From Desulfamplus magnetovallimortis (GTDB taxonomy: Bacteria; Desulfobacterota; Desulfobacteria; Desulfobacterales; Desulfobacteraceae), in contig NZ_LT828541.1 of the NCBI RefSeq assembly GCF_900170035.1, positions 540,042-600,802 of the forward strand: a stretch of 60,761 nt of DNA, read 5' to 3'. The notes below the pieces were generated by a model. That model saw nothing but the letters and a program-made list of their open reading frames with translations, had not been told where the DNA came from and did not search any database. Made by a program: the position numbers and the translations under genes. Positions 18,388 through 27,173 of the stretch are shown here, piece by piece; the stretch's first letter is position 1; each line of letters begins with the position of its first letter.

Positions 18388-18561
18388 ACTCAAAATCGAC
18401 ACCTATAATCTCTTGAGCCTTGTCAATAGTGTCTGAATCAGAGAAACCCAAGATTACAAGATAAGCCATGATTATTATCCTGAACATCTTTTTTATCCTG
18501 GTTATCCTGATTCAGACAAATTCAAGAGATGGAAAAAAGTAATAAGATGTCGATTTTGAGT
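18388..18561. repeat. F1 palindromic repeat
   Basis: A complete copy with ends ACTCAAAATCGACACC and GATGTCGATTTTGAGT and the internal GTCTGAATCAG / CTGATTCAGAC palindrome. With the F2 unit it accounts for the 340-base gap between the antitoxin and cbiB. Confidence 0.85.
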
Positions 18562-18585
18562 ATTTATCTGGAAATCTATATTAAA

Positions 18586-19545
18586 TTACATCATAAAAAC
18601 GCAAGTTAGAAGAGAAATAAGAGAAGAGAGCAGCATAAGATCACAGGCCATCCTTATTTTACCCCTGTCAGGTGAAGGAAACTGGCTGCCAAGGTAAGGT
18701 TTTTCAACAAGAGAACCATGATAATAGTTGGGGCCTCCAAGTTTTACAGAAAGTGCTCCTGCAAAAGCTGCCTCCGGAAATCCGGAGTTGGGACTTTTAT
18801 GAAAACGACCTTCTTTAATAGATGTTTTCCATGCCCTTATACCTCTTGCTCCTCCAGGTAAAGACAAAAGAGATGCAGCAATGGAGATAAAAACAACAGA
18901 TAAACGGGCAGGAATGAAGTTTGCTAAATCATCAATTTTTGCAGATGCCCTTCCAAAAAGTATATATTTTTCGTTTTTATATCCAACCATTGAATCCAGG
19001 GTATTGACCATTTTATAAGCCACAGCCATAGGTACCCCACCTACAATTGCAAAAAAAAGAGGTGATAAAAAACCATCCACAAAGTTTTCGGCAACAGTCT
19101 CCACAGTAGCTTTGACAACTCCTGTCTCATCAAGATATTTTACTTCTCTTCCCACAATCATGGATACTTTGAGACGTCCAGCTTCAACTCCTTGTTTTTC
19201 AAGGGCATCTCCAACTTCTGATGCAGCTTTTTCAAGGGTTCTTGCAGAGATGCAGAAAAACATCAGAATGACCTGAACAACTCCTCCTGCCACTGGATGA
19301 ATTAGTGAAAAAAGTAAAATCACAAAATATGCAGCTCCCCATGCAGAAAAGATTAGAAACAGAGCAAAAAGCAATCCGGAGAAAAGCTCCCCGTTGATCC
19401 ATTTTCTAAATCGTGGTTCAAAAAAAGAGATGGCATTGCCCATCCACACCACAGGATGAGGCAGAACCCGAGGATCTCCAAACAAAATATCCAGAAAACA
19501 GGCAGTAACAATAATTATAGAAAAATCATACGAAATATCCATCAT
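18586..19545 (-). CDS. cbiB: Adenosylcobinamide-phosphate synthase
   Basis: This integral membrane enzyme joins (R)-1-amino-2-propanol phosphate (or ethanolamine phosphate) to adenosylcobyric acid. The 319-residue protein has several hydrophobic segments and the family signatures DILFGDPRVLPHPVVWMG, ATVETVAENFVDGFLSPLFF, YKMVNTLDSMVGYKNEKY and FHKSPNSGFPEAAFAGAL. Its ATG overlaps the cobD stop as ATGA, so translation is coupled. The gene is named CobD in some organisms. Confidence 0.95.
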   Translation of the reverse strand: MMDISYDFSIIIVTACFLDILFGDPRVLPHPVVWMGNAISFFEPRFRKWINGELFSGLLFALFLIFSAWGAAYFVILLFSLIHPVAGGVVQVILMFFCISARTLEKAASEVGDALEKQGVEAGRLKVSMIVGREVKYLDETGVVKATVETVAENFVDGFLSPLFFAIVGGVPMAVAYKMVNTLDSMVGYKNEKYILFGRASAKIDDLANFIPARLSVVFISIAASLLSLPGGARGIRAWKTSIKEGRFHKSPNSGFPEAAFAGALSVKLGGPNYYHGSLVEKPYLGSQFPSPDRGKIRMACDLMLLSSLISLLTCVFMM

Positions 19546-20795
19546 GAGGTCACTTTAGAATCCTTTGCACAGCATAATTTTAAAATATCCGCAAGTTTCT
19601 GGTTACTATCCCTGTCCCGTAAAGAAAATCTTACAAAACTATCAGACAGACCATCAAAATTTGCACAATCCCGTATAAGAATTTTATGCCTGCCCAACTC
19701 GTCGCAAAGCTCATGTGATTTAAGTGTTCCTGTCAGTTTTGCAAGCAAAAAATAGGTTTCTCCAGGATAGATATCAAGTTCCAGACCTGCAACAGCATTA
19801 AGGCTATCTGTAAACAACTGTTTCTCCTGTTGTACAAATCGGCGGGTGGTCTCAAGAAATGGAGCTATCAGGGCACTATTTTCAAGTATATGCAGTACTG
19901 CTGCCTGGGCAAGGGCATTTACAGACCATGGCTGATAAAATGTCATTATTTGCTCTGTCACAGAAGGGTCAGCGCAGAGAAAGCCGGTTCTCAAACCCGG
20001 AATTCTGAATATCTTTGACATGGATGATAGAACAATCAGGTTGGGATATCTGGTTTCAGAAACAAGGGATATATTTTCAGCATCAATGACAAAGGGAAGA
20101 TAGGACTCATCAATAATGAAAAAGACATCAGGATGCTCTTTTAATAGCGAGATAAGGTCATCATGTTGAATAAGAGCGCCTGTGGGGTTGTTGGGGTTAC
20201 AGATAAAAACCGTATCAATTTTATGCTCTTTGGCATGGGAATGCAATTGTGTATTTTTATGATTTAGTGTGTCTGATGATGTCAATGACTCTTTTGAAGC
20301 ACCTATTGAAGTACCTATGGAAGCGTCTATTGAAGAGTCACCTGTGTTTTTTGCAGCTCCTCTGCTTCTTGCTATACGCCTGCTTAGGGCTTCAATATCT
20401 GGTTTGAACATATTAGATTCGTCTGCCATTAAAAAATCCAACGGCACATGATGCATTTTGCAACCGTCCCTGTAATCAGCATAGGTAGGCCCTGCAATGA
20501 GAACTCCCTTGGAGCCAAGGGCAAGCGGCAGGGTATAAATAAACCATGTGGTGCCGTTTCCGCCAATAACCCTGTTAAAAGGAATATCGTAAACCTTGCT
20601 GAATGCTGTAACCATATCCCTTGCATCTGGCTGTGGAAGAGATCTCACAGCAGCAATGTTGTTTGCAATAAAGGCTTCAACACCTTCGGGAGGCCCCAGG
20701 GGGTTGATGTTGCTGCTCATGTCTATTATTTCATCAATGGAGCAATGGTTCTGTTTTGCCAAATCCTGAACATTACCCCCGTGACCTGTAATCAT
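19542..20795 (-). CDS. cobD: L-threonine-O-3-phosphate decarboxylase (PLP aminotransferase fold)
   Basis: This enzyme makes aminopropanol phosphate, the linker that CbiB attaches to the corrin ring. Start MITGHGGNVQDLAK, substrate segment GGNGTTWFIYTLPLAL, CNPNNPTGALI, the aspartate in DESYLPF, and the PLP lysine in SSMSKIFRIPGLRTGF are visible. The 417-residue chain is longer than usual because a Ser/Ala/Ile/Gly-rich insertion (DASIGTSIGASKES region, nt about 20240-20365) sits just before the NPNNPTG strand. The frame extends to 20855 but ATG 20795 is the natural start. Histidinol-phosphate aminotransferase is the alternative, made unlikely by the neighbours. Confidence 0.88.
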   Translation of the reverse strand: MITGHGGNVQDLAKQNHCSIDEIIDMSSNINPLGPPEGVEAFIANNIAAVRSLPQPDARDMVTAFSKVYDIPFNRVIGGNGTTWFIYTLPLALGSKGVLIAGPTYADYRDGCKMHHVPLDFLMADESNMFKPDIEALSRRIARSRGAAKNTGDSSIDASIGTSIGASKESLTSSDTLNHKNTQLHSHAKEHKIDTVFICNPNNPTGALIQHDDLISLLKEHPDVFFIIDESYLPFVIDAENISLVSETRYPNLIVLSSMSKIFRIPGLRTGFLCADPSVTEQIMTFYQPWSVNALAQAAVLHILENSALIAPFLETTRRFVQQEKQLFTDSLNAVAGLELDIYPGETYFLLAKLTGTLKSHELCDELGRHKILIRDCANFDGLSDSFVRFSLRDRDSNQKLADILKLCCAKDSKVTS

Positions 20796-20829
20796 TATTT
20801 TCAAACTCCTGTGGTTTAAACAGACAATA

Positions 20830-20940
20830 TAACGTACATGGCGGATGCCCGCCACAATCGAAGAAATGAAAGTTGTTTTAAAAACAGCTATTTATTGAGA
20901 CTTTCATATAGAGGTAAATGGCGGATAACCGCCACAATCA
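20830..20940. repeat. F2 repeat plus partial second unit
   Basis: A full unit (20830-20910) is followed by 30 bases of a second unit (ATGGCGGATAACCGCCACAA). The last bases of the partial unit supply the TGA stop codon of cobS at 20938-20940, so the insertion has redefined the end of that gene. Confidence 0.85.
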
Positions 20941-21678
20941 AATAGCCATTCCTGCTGCAAGAAACATTACAGATTCAGTGACTTCTGTCATGGCTCCCAG
21001 CATATCTCCGGTAATGCATCCCATTTTTCTGCTGTAAAAAAAAAGAATCAGGGATACACATAGGACAAAACAAATATTCAGGATAATCCCTCTGAATCCC
21101 AGAAACAGGGATAAAAAGATCGGAACTGAAATCCAGATAAAATGGGCAAGAGGCAGTCGTTTCTCAAAAAGATCATGGCCTGTTCCTGTTGATTCTCTTC
21201 CATATTTAAAATAACGGATGCCAAAAAGCATTCCCGCTCTTGAATAGGCAGGGATCACAAGAAGGAGCAAAGCAACATCAAGGCCGGAACAGAGATCCTT
21301 TAAAGAATAGATACCGGCAATTTTTATGGCAAAAGACCAGAAAACAGCAACAAGCCCCATCATGCCGATTCTGCTGTCTTTCATAATTTCAAGTGCCCTC
21401 TCTCTGGATCTGTGGCTGAAAAGGCCATCTGCTGCATCTCCAAGGCCGTCAATATGGAAAGCTCCTGTCAATGCCACCAAAACAAGAACATCAATTAGGG
21501 CAACAACAGGTGTCTGCCAGAAAATGGATGCAATAAGATCAGCGCACAGCACTATAAAGCCAAGAATCAATCCCACCACAGGGAAAAAACGAATCATTCC
21601 TGTTGGGGAAAACTCACCCCCCTTTCCTGCCGGTAAAATGGTTATGAACATTATGGCAGAGCGTAAATCTCTCCACAA
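20938..21678 (-). CDS. cobS: Adenosylcobinamide-GDP ribazoletransferase (cobalamin synthase)
   Basis: The product is a 246-residue integral membrane enzyme that joins adenosylcobinamide-GDP to alpha-ribazole, completing the cobamide. The conserved N-terminus IMFITILPAGK, the strongly conserved segment TGAFHIDGLGDAADGLFSHR with its acidic catalytic residues, and RALEIMKDSRIGMMGL identify it. The only fitting start is TTG at 21678, preceded by a short GGA. The stop codon comes from an F2 repeat, suggesting a slightly altered C-terminus. It is upstream of cobD and cbiB on the same strand, separated by the repeat. Confidence 0.93.
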   Translation of the reverse strand: MWRDLRSAIMFITILPAGKGGEFSPTGMIRFFPVVGLILGFIVLCADLIASIFWQTPVVALIDVLVLVALTGAFHIDGLGDAADGLFSHRSRERALEIMKDSRIGMMGLVAVFWSFAIKIAGIYSLKDLCSGLDVALLLLVIPAYSRAGMLFGIRYFKYGRESTGTGHDLFEKRLPLAHFIWISVPIFLSLFLGFRGIILNICFVLCVSLILFFYSRKMGCITGDMLGAMTEVTESVMFLAAGMAI

Positions 21679-21747
21679 AGTTCCATGACGGCTGTGATCA
21701 AAAGAATTTTCCGGTTTTTTTATTCTGTTTACAGAAGATATTTTTTG

Positions 21748-21874
<127 letters not shown>

Positions 21875-23080
21875 TTATTTGACTGTATGATAAAAAACCC
21901 CTCTCTTCTGCTTTACAGAAGCAATCTCTCCTTTTTGTTCAAGGGTGGAGATATATTTGTTTATTTCAGTTATTCGACTGCCTGTGACTTTTGATAGATC
22001 ATCTGCGGTGCATGGTCTTCTGTGTATGGTTTCAAGAATTGCTGATTCCATGTCCTCTCTGTATGAGCTGATTTTTTTTCGATCCCTTCCGGCAGCTATT
22101 ATTTCAACATTGAGACTTTTGTCATTTCCTGGGTTGTCACCATCTGATTCACTCTCCGGTGTTTCATAACTTGAAAGGAATGACTTAATCTGTTCAAGCT
22201 CGTTGAAAGAAGCCGGAGTAATTCCTGAGACAGCCCCTGGCCTGTCAAGGGTATTTATCTGTATAACATCAGGAGCTATCTTAATGCAGGCATCTTTTAA
22301 TGCTGTCAAATCTTCAGGTGAATCATTGATACCATGCAATATTAATATTTCAAGGGCAATTTTTCCATTTCTGACAGAGAAATTCACATCTGAAGATGAG
22401 GAAGATGCTTTATCTCCTGAGTTCAATGATAATAATTTATCATTGAATTTCAAAGATGCTGCCTTGTCATCTGATCCCAAAGAGTTTGTTTTGTCATCTG
22501 AGTCAGAGCAGGATGCGTTGTTTTCCTGGCATGGGAAAGTTTTATTTTCATCAGATAACGAACTTTTCTTCCTGCGAAATGCTTTGTACATTGAAGTAAA
22601 ATCCACAAGGCCATTAATGTAATCCTTAATATCTATATTTTTGTGGGGACGATTTACAGCTTTGAAGGTTGAAGAAATGGCTGCATCAAGGGATGGCATT
22701 ACAAGATCAGCTTTCAGCAGGGAGTTTCGTACCTCTTTTTGATTTAAAAGGGTGCCGTTGGTAAGAACAGCAACAGAGATGTTAGGCTTGCGTTTTTTAA
22801 TAAAGTCAATCACTCTCCCGATATTAATATTCAGGGTTGGCTCCCCTGAACCTGAAAAGGTTATATAATCGGGATCAGGATGATTGTCAAAATAGTGCCC
22901 AAGTTCTTTTATTACCCATTCATGTGGGACATACGCTCTTCTTTCGAGTGTCAGTTCAGTTGTTTTTCCGCACTCGCAATAGATGCAGTCCAGAGAACAT
23001 ATCTTGTGGGTTACAAGATCAACACCAAGTGAAATCCCAAGACGCCTTGATGGAACCGGGCCAAAAAGATATTTATACAT
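21875..23080 (-). CDS. Radical SAM protein with C-terminal winged-helix segment
   Basis: The product is a 401-residue iron-sulfur enzyme of the COG0731-like group. The start YLFGPVPSRRLGISLGVDL and the cluster motif CSLDCIYCECG (Cys spacing C-x3-C-x2-C within CSLDCIYC) are typical, as are ITFSGSGEPTLN and AVLTNGTLL. The C-terminal 60 residues form a helix-turn-helix-like unit (CTADDLSKVTGSRITEINKY). A Ser/Asp/Lys-rich low-complexity insert interrupts the barrel at nt about 22385-22580. The substrate is unknown. A 3' microsatellite separates it from cobS. Confidence 0.8.
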   Translation of the reverse strand: MYKYLFGPVPSRRLGISLGVDLVTHKICSLDCIYCECGKTTELTLERRAYVPHEWVIKELGHYFDNHPDPDYITFSGSGEPTLNINIGRVIDFIKKRKPNISVAVLTNGTLLNQKEVRNSLLKADLVMPSLDAAISSTFKAVNRPHKNIDIKDYINGLVDFTSMYKAFRRKKSSLSDENKTFPCQENNASCSDSDDKTNSLGSDDKAASLKFNDKLLSLNSGDKASSSSSDVNFSVRNGKIALEILILHGINDSPEDLTALKDACIKIAPDVIQINTLDRPGAVSGITPASFNELEQIKSFLSSYETPESESDGDNPGNDKSLNVEIIAAGRDRKKISSYREDMESAILETIHRRPCTADDLSKVTGSRITEINKYISTLEQKGEIASVKQKRGVFYHTVK

Positions 23081-23170
23081 TTTCTTTACCCTCCAGGGGG
23101 GGTTTTAAGGTTTGATTTTAGGGTAAACCGTCATGACAGTAGAGACAAGGCATGCCTTTTCTTTACCGCT

Positions 23171-23338
23171 ACCCCCGAATATGAAAATTTGTATCCATTT
23201 TCACGGTAAACATTCATGGCCAAATGATATTTCTGTCCCCCCGAATATGGAAAATTGTATCCATTTCCACGGTAAACGGTCATGGCTGTCATCCAGCCAC
23301 CCCCGAATATAGAAATTTGTATCTATTTCCACGGTAAA
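23171..23338 (+). repeat. Three direct F3 units, 64-65 base period
   Basis: Three units begin CCCCGAATAT at 23173, about 23238 and about 23302, each continuing through GTATC[CT]ATTT[TC]CACGGTAAA. Each contains an inverted pair (GAAAAT/ATTTTC, GGAAAAT/ATTTCC, AGAAAT/ATTTCC) whose bases differ between units but stay complementary. The rest of the 523-base gap (23081-23170 and 23339-23603) shows a degenerate fourth unit end at about 23122 and otherwise nothing recognised. Confidence 0.75.
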
Positions 23339-23603
23339 AAACGGGCTTAAACTAACAATCACCTTCAGCAAAATCAAGTAAAAAGCCTTAAGTTACATGT
23401 TAAAAAGAGATGCAACTATTTCAAGTTGCTTTACAATATGCCGGAATATTGATAATGCATTGGGTGTACAAACGACCTGTAAAAAAAGATTTTCGGCATC
23501 TTTCATACAATCTCAAAGACTTTGATACTTTTTGGAAAGCCAACCCGAAATTATCTAAAATCATCATTTTTTTTAAGACTTCAAGGAAAAAGCAAAACCC
23601 CAA

Positions 23604-24359
23604 ATGAATCAGAACAGGCAAACCAAAATACTTGAGAAAATTCAGGCCCTGGGATTTGTATCCATTGAGGATCTTGCCAGGGAATTCAGAGTAACACCCC
23701 AGACAATACGTCGGGACATCAACCAGCTAAGCCAGCAGGGACTTGTAAAGCGATATCATGGTGGAGCAGGACTTGCCACAAGTGTGGAAAATATTGGTTA
23801 TTCAGCAAGGCAGATTCTATGTCTTGAGGAAAAAAGAGCTATTGCAGTAAAAGTTGCAGAGAGAATTCCCAACAGAGCATCTCTTTTCATCAATATCGGA
23901 ACAACCACCGAAGAGATTGCAAGGGAACTTCTTAAAAAATCGGGACTGAGAGTAATAACAAATAACCTCAATGTGGCTGTGATGTTAAGCCGCAATCCAG
24001 ATATTGAAATATTCATGGCAGGAGGTGTGGTCAGAAACCGTGACTGTGGAATTACAGGCCCTGCAACCCTGGACTTTATCCGCCAGTTCAGAGCTGATTT
24101 CTGTATTATCGGCATAAGCGGAATTGGTGAAAATGGAGATCTGCTGGACTTTGACTATCGGGAGGTGAGAGTTTCAAGGGCAATAATTGACAATTCTGAA
24201 AGGGTGCTTCTTGCTGCTGATCACACCAAGTTTGGCAGAAGTGCAATGGTGCGCCTTGGACACATCTCAGATATCCATGAACTTTTTACAGATAAAAATC
24301 CTCCAAAAAAAATGAACAGGCTCTTTAAGGAACATGGAGTACAACTTCATGTTACGTAA
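23604..24359 (+). CDS. DeoR/GlpR-family transcriptional regulator
   Basis: The 251-residue product has an N-terminal DeoR winged helix (residues 5-58, with the signature VSIEDLAREFRVTPQTIRRD and RYHGGA) and a DeoR C-terminal sugar-phosphate sensing domain (INIGTTTEEIARELL, VITNNLNVAVML, FMAGGVVRNRD, and the closing AADHTKFGR). Such proteins usually repress sugar or polyol genes and are released by a phosphorylated sugar. No sugar genes are adjacent, and the following flavoprotein gene starts 39 bases on, so the target is unclear. Confidence 0.9.
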   Translation: MNQNRQTKILEKIQALGFVSIEDLAREFRVTPQTIRRDINQLSQQGLVKRYHGGAGLATSVENIGYSARQILCLEEKRAIAVKVAERIPNRASLFINIGTTTEEIARELLKKSGLRVITNNLNVAVMLSRNPDIEIFMAGGVVRNRDCGITGPATLDFIRQFRADFCIIGISGIGENGDLLDFDYREVRVSRAIIDNSERVLLAADHTKFGRSAMVRLGHISDIHELFTDKNPPKKMNRLFKEHGVQLHVT

Positions 24360-24398
24360 AGTTATGGTATGTTCATTGTTTATTGAGAATTTAAGCTC

Positions 24399-25718
24399 AT
24401 GAGTCTCAATATAAATAAAGCTGATGTAGTGATTGTCGGAGCCGGTGCTTCAGGTCTTATGTGTGCCGCCGTTGCAGGGCAACGCGGCCGAAAGGTTCTG
24501 GTTCTTGATCATGCAAAAAGAGCGGGAACTAAAATTTTGATGTCTGGCGGAAGCAAATGTAACTTTACCAACTATGAAATAAGTGCTAGAAACTATTTTT
24601 CCAACAATCCCCATTTTTGTAAGTCAGCCCTTAAACAGTTCAGCCAGTGGGATTTCATTGAGATTATAAACCGCTATAATATCCCCTTTGAAGAGAGAGA
24701 GCATGGTCAGCTTTTTTGTATCAACAGCGCTGTGGATATCCTTGATATGCTGCTGGCTGAATGCAAAAAAGGCTTTGTGGAATTCCAGATGAACTGTGCC
24801 ATCAATGATATTGCACTGTGCTGCAATAATACACAATTTTTTGAATCAATGACCTCAGAGCATGGGAATCAAAATGAAAAATCTCATTGCAAGGGTGTAG
24901 ATAATGCAATCTCTCATTGCAAGGGTGTGGATAACGCAATTGATAGCATTCACAGTGGTTTTAATATATCAACCGACAAAGGTATATTTTATGCAAAATC
25001 CCTTGTTATTTCAACAGGAGGCCTTTCCATACCATCTTCAGGAGCTACTCCATTTGGCCTTAAGACAGCAGAGAAATTTGGAATAAGTATTGTACCTCCA
25101 CGTGCAGGGCTTGTTCCCTTAACGCTTCAGCCCGGGGACAAAAAGATTTTCTCTGACCTTTCCGGAATAGCTCTTGAAGCATCTGTAATATGCACAAAGC
25201 ACACATTTAGGGAAAATATTCTTTTTACCCATCGTGGATTAAGCGGACCTGCTATTTTACAGATATCTTCATGCTGGAATCCGGGAGATGAGATCATGAT
25301 CGACCTGCTTCCGGATCTAAATCTTTTTGAGCTGCTTGTGGAACAGAAAAAAAGAAATCCCAACAAAAAATTAAAAACCGTTTTGTCAAAAATTCTTCCT
25401 AAACGTCTTATTTCTGCTTTGCTTCCTGTCTCTCTGGAAGAGAAATCACTTCAGGAAATATCCCTTAAAACGTGTGGGGATGTCTCAAATATGCTTCAAA
25501 AATGGAGACTTAAACCTGGTGGCACAGAAGGCTACAGAACCGCTGAAGTGACCCTTGGCGGGGTTGATTGCAATGAAATCTCTTCAAAAACCATGGAGAG
25601 TAACAAGATTAAAGGGCTTTTTTTTACAGGCGAAGTTCTTGATATTGCAGGTTGGCTGGGGGGCTATAATCTTCAATGGGCCTGGTCATCAGGATGGTGT
25701 GCAGGCCAGACAGTATAG
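24399..25718 (+). CDS. NAD(P)/FAD-dependent flavoprotein, HI0933/BaiN family
   Basis: The product is a 439-residue flavoprotein with an N-terminal Rossmann FAD site (DVVIVGAGASGLMCAAVAG), the family motif GTKILMSGGSKCNFTN, and the C-terminal FAD segment GLFFTGEVLDIAGWLGGYNL. Members are widespread and mostly of unknown reaction; BaiN acts on bile-acid intermediates. A loop near nt 24880-24960 holds a 27-base direct duplication encoding SHCKGVDNAI twice, absent from the usual family layout. It ends in UAG; read-through would add about 20 residues before UAA and would run over the next start. Confidence 0.88.
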   Translation: MSLNINKADVVIVGAGASGLMCAAVAGQRGRKVLVLDHAKRAGTKILMSGGSKCNFTNYEISARNYFSNNPHFCKSALKQFSQWDFIEIINRYNIPFEEREHGQLFCINSAVDILDMLLAECKKGFVEFQMNCAINDIALCCNNTQFFESMTSEHGNQNEKSHCKGVDNAISHCKGVDNAIDSIHSGFNISTDKGIFYAKSLVISTGGLSIPSSGATPFGLKTAEKFGISIVPPRAGLVPLTLQPGDKKIFSDLSGIALEASVICTKHTFRENILFTHRGLSGPAILQISSCWNPGDEIMIDLLPDLNLFELLVEQKKRNPNKKLKTVLSKILPKRLISALLPVSLEEKSLQEISLKTCGDVSNMLQKWRLKPGGTEGYRTAEVTLGGVDCNEISSKTMESNKIKGLFFTGEVLDIAGWLGGYNLQWAWSSGWCAGQTV

Positions 25719-25784
25719 TGGTTCTTCAGGTTTAAACTGTCGGCTTTTTTAAGACCGTATAAGAACAATGGGGGTTAATTGATC

Positions 25785-26930
25785 ATGATTACAGAAGATG
25801 AAAAGAAAAATGATACCTTCTTTGCTCCGCCAGGACGTGCAGACAGACGAAAGCTTAAAAACCAGATAAACAGTATAAGTTACAGTCCTGTAATGAGTAC
25901 TCTTCTGAAATCAACAGGTGGTGTGCTGGTAATTATTAATGAAAACCGGCAACTTGTTGCAATGAACAATTCGTTCCTGGAATCCCTTGGAATAAAAGAT
26001 CCTGAAGCCGTGATTGGCTTGCGTCTTGGGGAGTCTTTGAACTGTATTCATGCTTTTAAGGAGCCTGATGGGTGCGGCACAACCCCCCATTGCAGCTCCT
26101 GCGGTGCTGCAATTGCCATGATGTCAGCGATAAAGGATGAAAAACCAGATGAACAGATATGTACGCTGACCTCTAATAAAAATGGCTTGACAGAGGATAT
26201 ATGTCTTTTGATTCGTGCAGAACCATTGATTGTCGATAATAATAAATGGATACTTATATATGCCCAGGATATCACAAGGCAACAATTCTGGATAAATCTT
26301 GAGCGTATATTTTTCCATGACATAAACAACACCCTTGGTGCACTTCAAGGCTACACAAATCTGCTCTTAATGGAGATACCAGATGATGAGATTGTGAAAA
26401 AGATAAACTATATAACAGAACGCCTGACAAAAGAGATCTCTCTTCAGAAAAGCCTCTCCTATCATAAAGACACCAGTTTCACTATTCAGAAAAAGCAGAT
26501 AAAACTCAAGGATATCAAAGATGAAATTAATCTGATTATCAGAGAACACGAATCTGCCATTGGAAAAAAATTCAGTGCAGAGTGGAATTGCCTTGATTTT
26601 CGGTTCAGAACCGACCCTATCCTGGTCACAAGGGTATTGGGAAATATGATCATAAATGCGCTGGAAGCAACAGATGAAGGGTGCATAGTTACCCTTAAAA
26701 CAGAGATTGCACCGTCACATATTGAATGGAAGGTGTGGAACAAACAACATATTCCCCAAAAGATGCATACCAGGATATTCCAGAAACACTACACCACAAA
26801 ATCATCTCCCGGCAGAGGACTTGGAACCTACTCCATGAAGCTTTTCGGAGAGTCTTACCTTAAAGGAGGCGTGGGATTTCATTCATCTGAGAAAAAAGGC
26901 ACAACCTTTTTCTTTCGTCTGCCATTATGA
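25785..26930 (+). CDS. PAS-domain sensor histidine kinase
   Basis: The 381-residue cytosolic kinase has a PAS region at about 35-165 with a cysteine group (CGTTPHCSSCG) that may bind metal or sense redox state, a phosphoacceptor helix with FFHDINNTLGALQGY at about 178, and an HATPase domain with N box LGNMIINALEAT and G box GRGLGTYSMKLFG. No membrane segment or fused receiver is present and no response regulator is adjacent. ATG 25785 is preferred over TTG 25779 because GGGGGT lies nine bases upstream. Confidence 0.85.
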   Translation: MITEDEKKNDTFFAPPGRADRRKLKNQINSISYSPVMSTLLKSTGGVLVIINENRQLVAMNNSFLESLGIKDPEAVIGLRLGESLNCIHAFKEPDGCGTTPHCSSCGAAIAMMSAIKDEKPDEQICTLTSNKNGLTEDICLLIRAEPLIVDNNKWILIYAQDITRQQFWINLERIFFHDINNTLGALQGYTNLLLMEIPDDEIVKKINYITERLTKEISLQKSLSYHKDTSFTIQKKQIKLKDIKDEINLIIREHESAIGKKFSAEWNCLDFRFRTDPILVTRVLGNMIINALEATDEGCIVTLKTEIAPSHIEWKVWNKQHIPQKMHTRIFQKHYTTKSSPGRGLGTYSMKLFGESYLKGGVGFHSSEKKGTTFFFRLPL

Positions 26931-26953
26931 CTTAAGAATTGATTTTTAATAAC

Positions 26954-27059
26954 GGCATGCTTCATTTTTCAGTTTACACTTTCCGAAGAAAAAACACTGA
27001 ATGGCGGTAATCCTTCACAAAAAAGTGTAAAGTACTTTTGGTGTCATATGAAGGATGCC
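26954..27059. repeat. F4 repeat, inverted ends
   Basis: The ends GGCATGCTTCAT and ATGAAGGATGCC are inverted, with a second inner pair TTTACACTTT / AAAAGTGTAAA. Homologous copies lie at 42464 and 57241. Confidence 0.85.
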
Positions 27060-27085
27060 TTAATAACTTGCCCATTCACCTCACC

Positions 27086-27108
27086 CCCCTCTCCATTCTT
27101 GAGAGGGG
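27086..27108. other. Short hairpin in intergenic region
   Basis: CCCCTCTC and GAGAGGGG form an eight-pair stem around a seven-base loop. It lies between the converging histidine kinase and permease genes. No T-run follows on either side, so a rho-independent terminator is not convincing. Confidence 0.4.
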
Positions 27109-27173
27109 AAGTTTGGGTAAGTTAATTAAACCCTATGACTTAATGGTGGAATTTTAGTCTGAGCCTTTAGTTT

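Noticed and set aside
20796-21000. Cobalamin riboswitch near cob genes
   Set aside because: The gap is occupied by F2 repeats, and no B12-box-like sequence was found here or before cobS, cbiR or RACo.
23171-23338. Three regularly spaced units resembling a CRISPR array
   Set aside because: The units are imperfect, intervals are only about 17 bases and similar to one another, and no cas gene is near. The same element stands alone at 14394 and 46699, so it is a dispersed hairpin family (F3).
23410-23607. A 65-residue plus-strand frame before the DeoR gene
   Set aside because: It has no ribosome site, overlaps the DeoR start and has composition like the A/T-rich leader.
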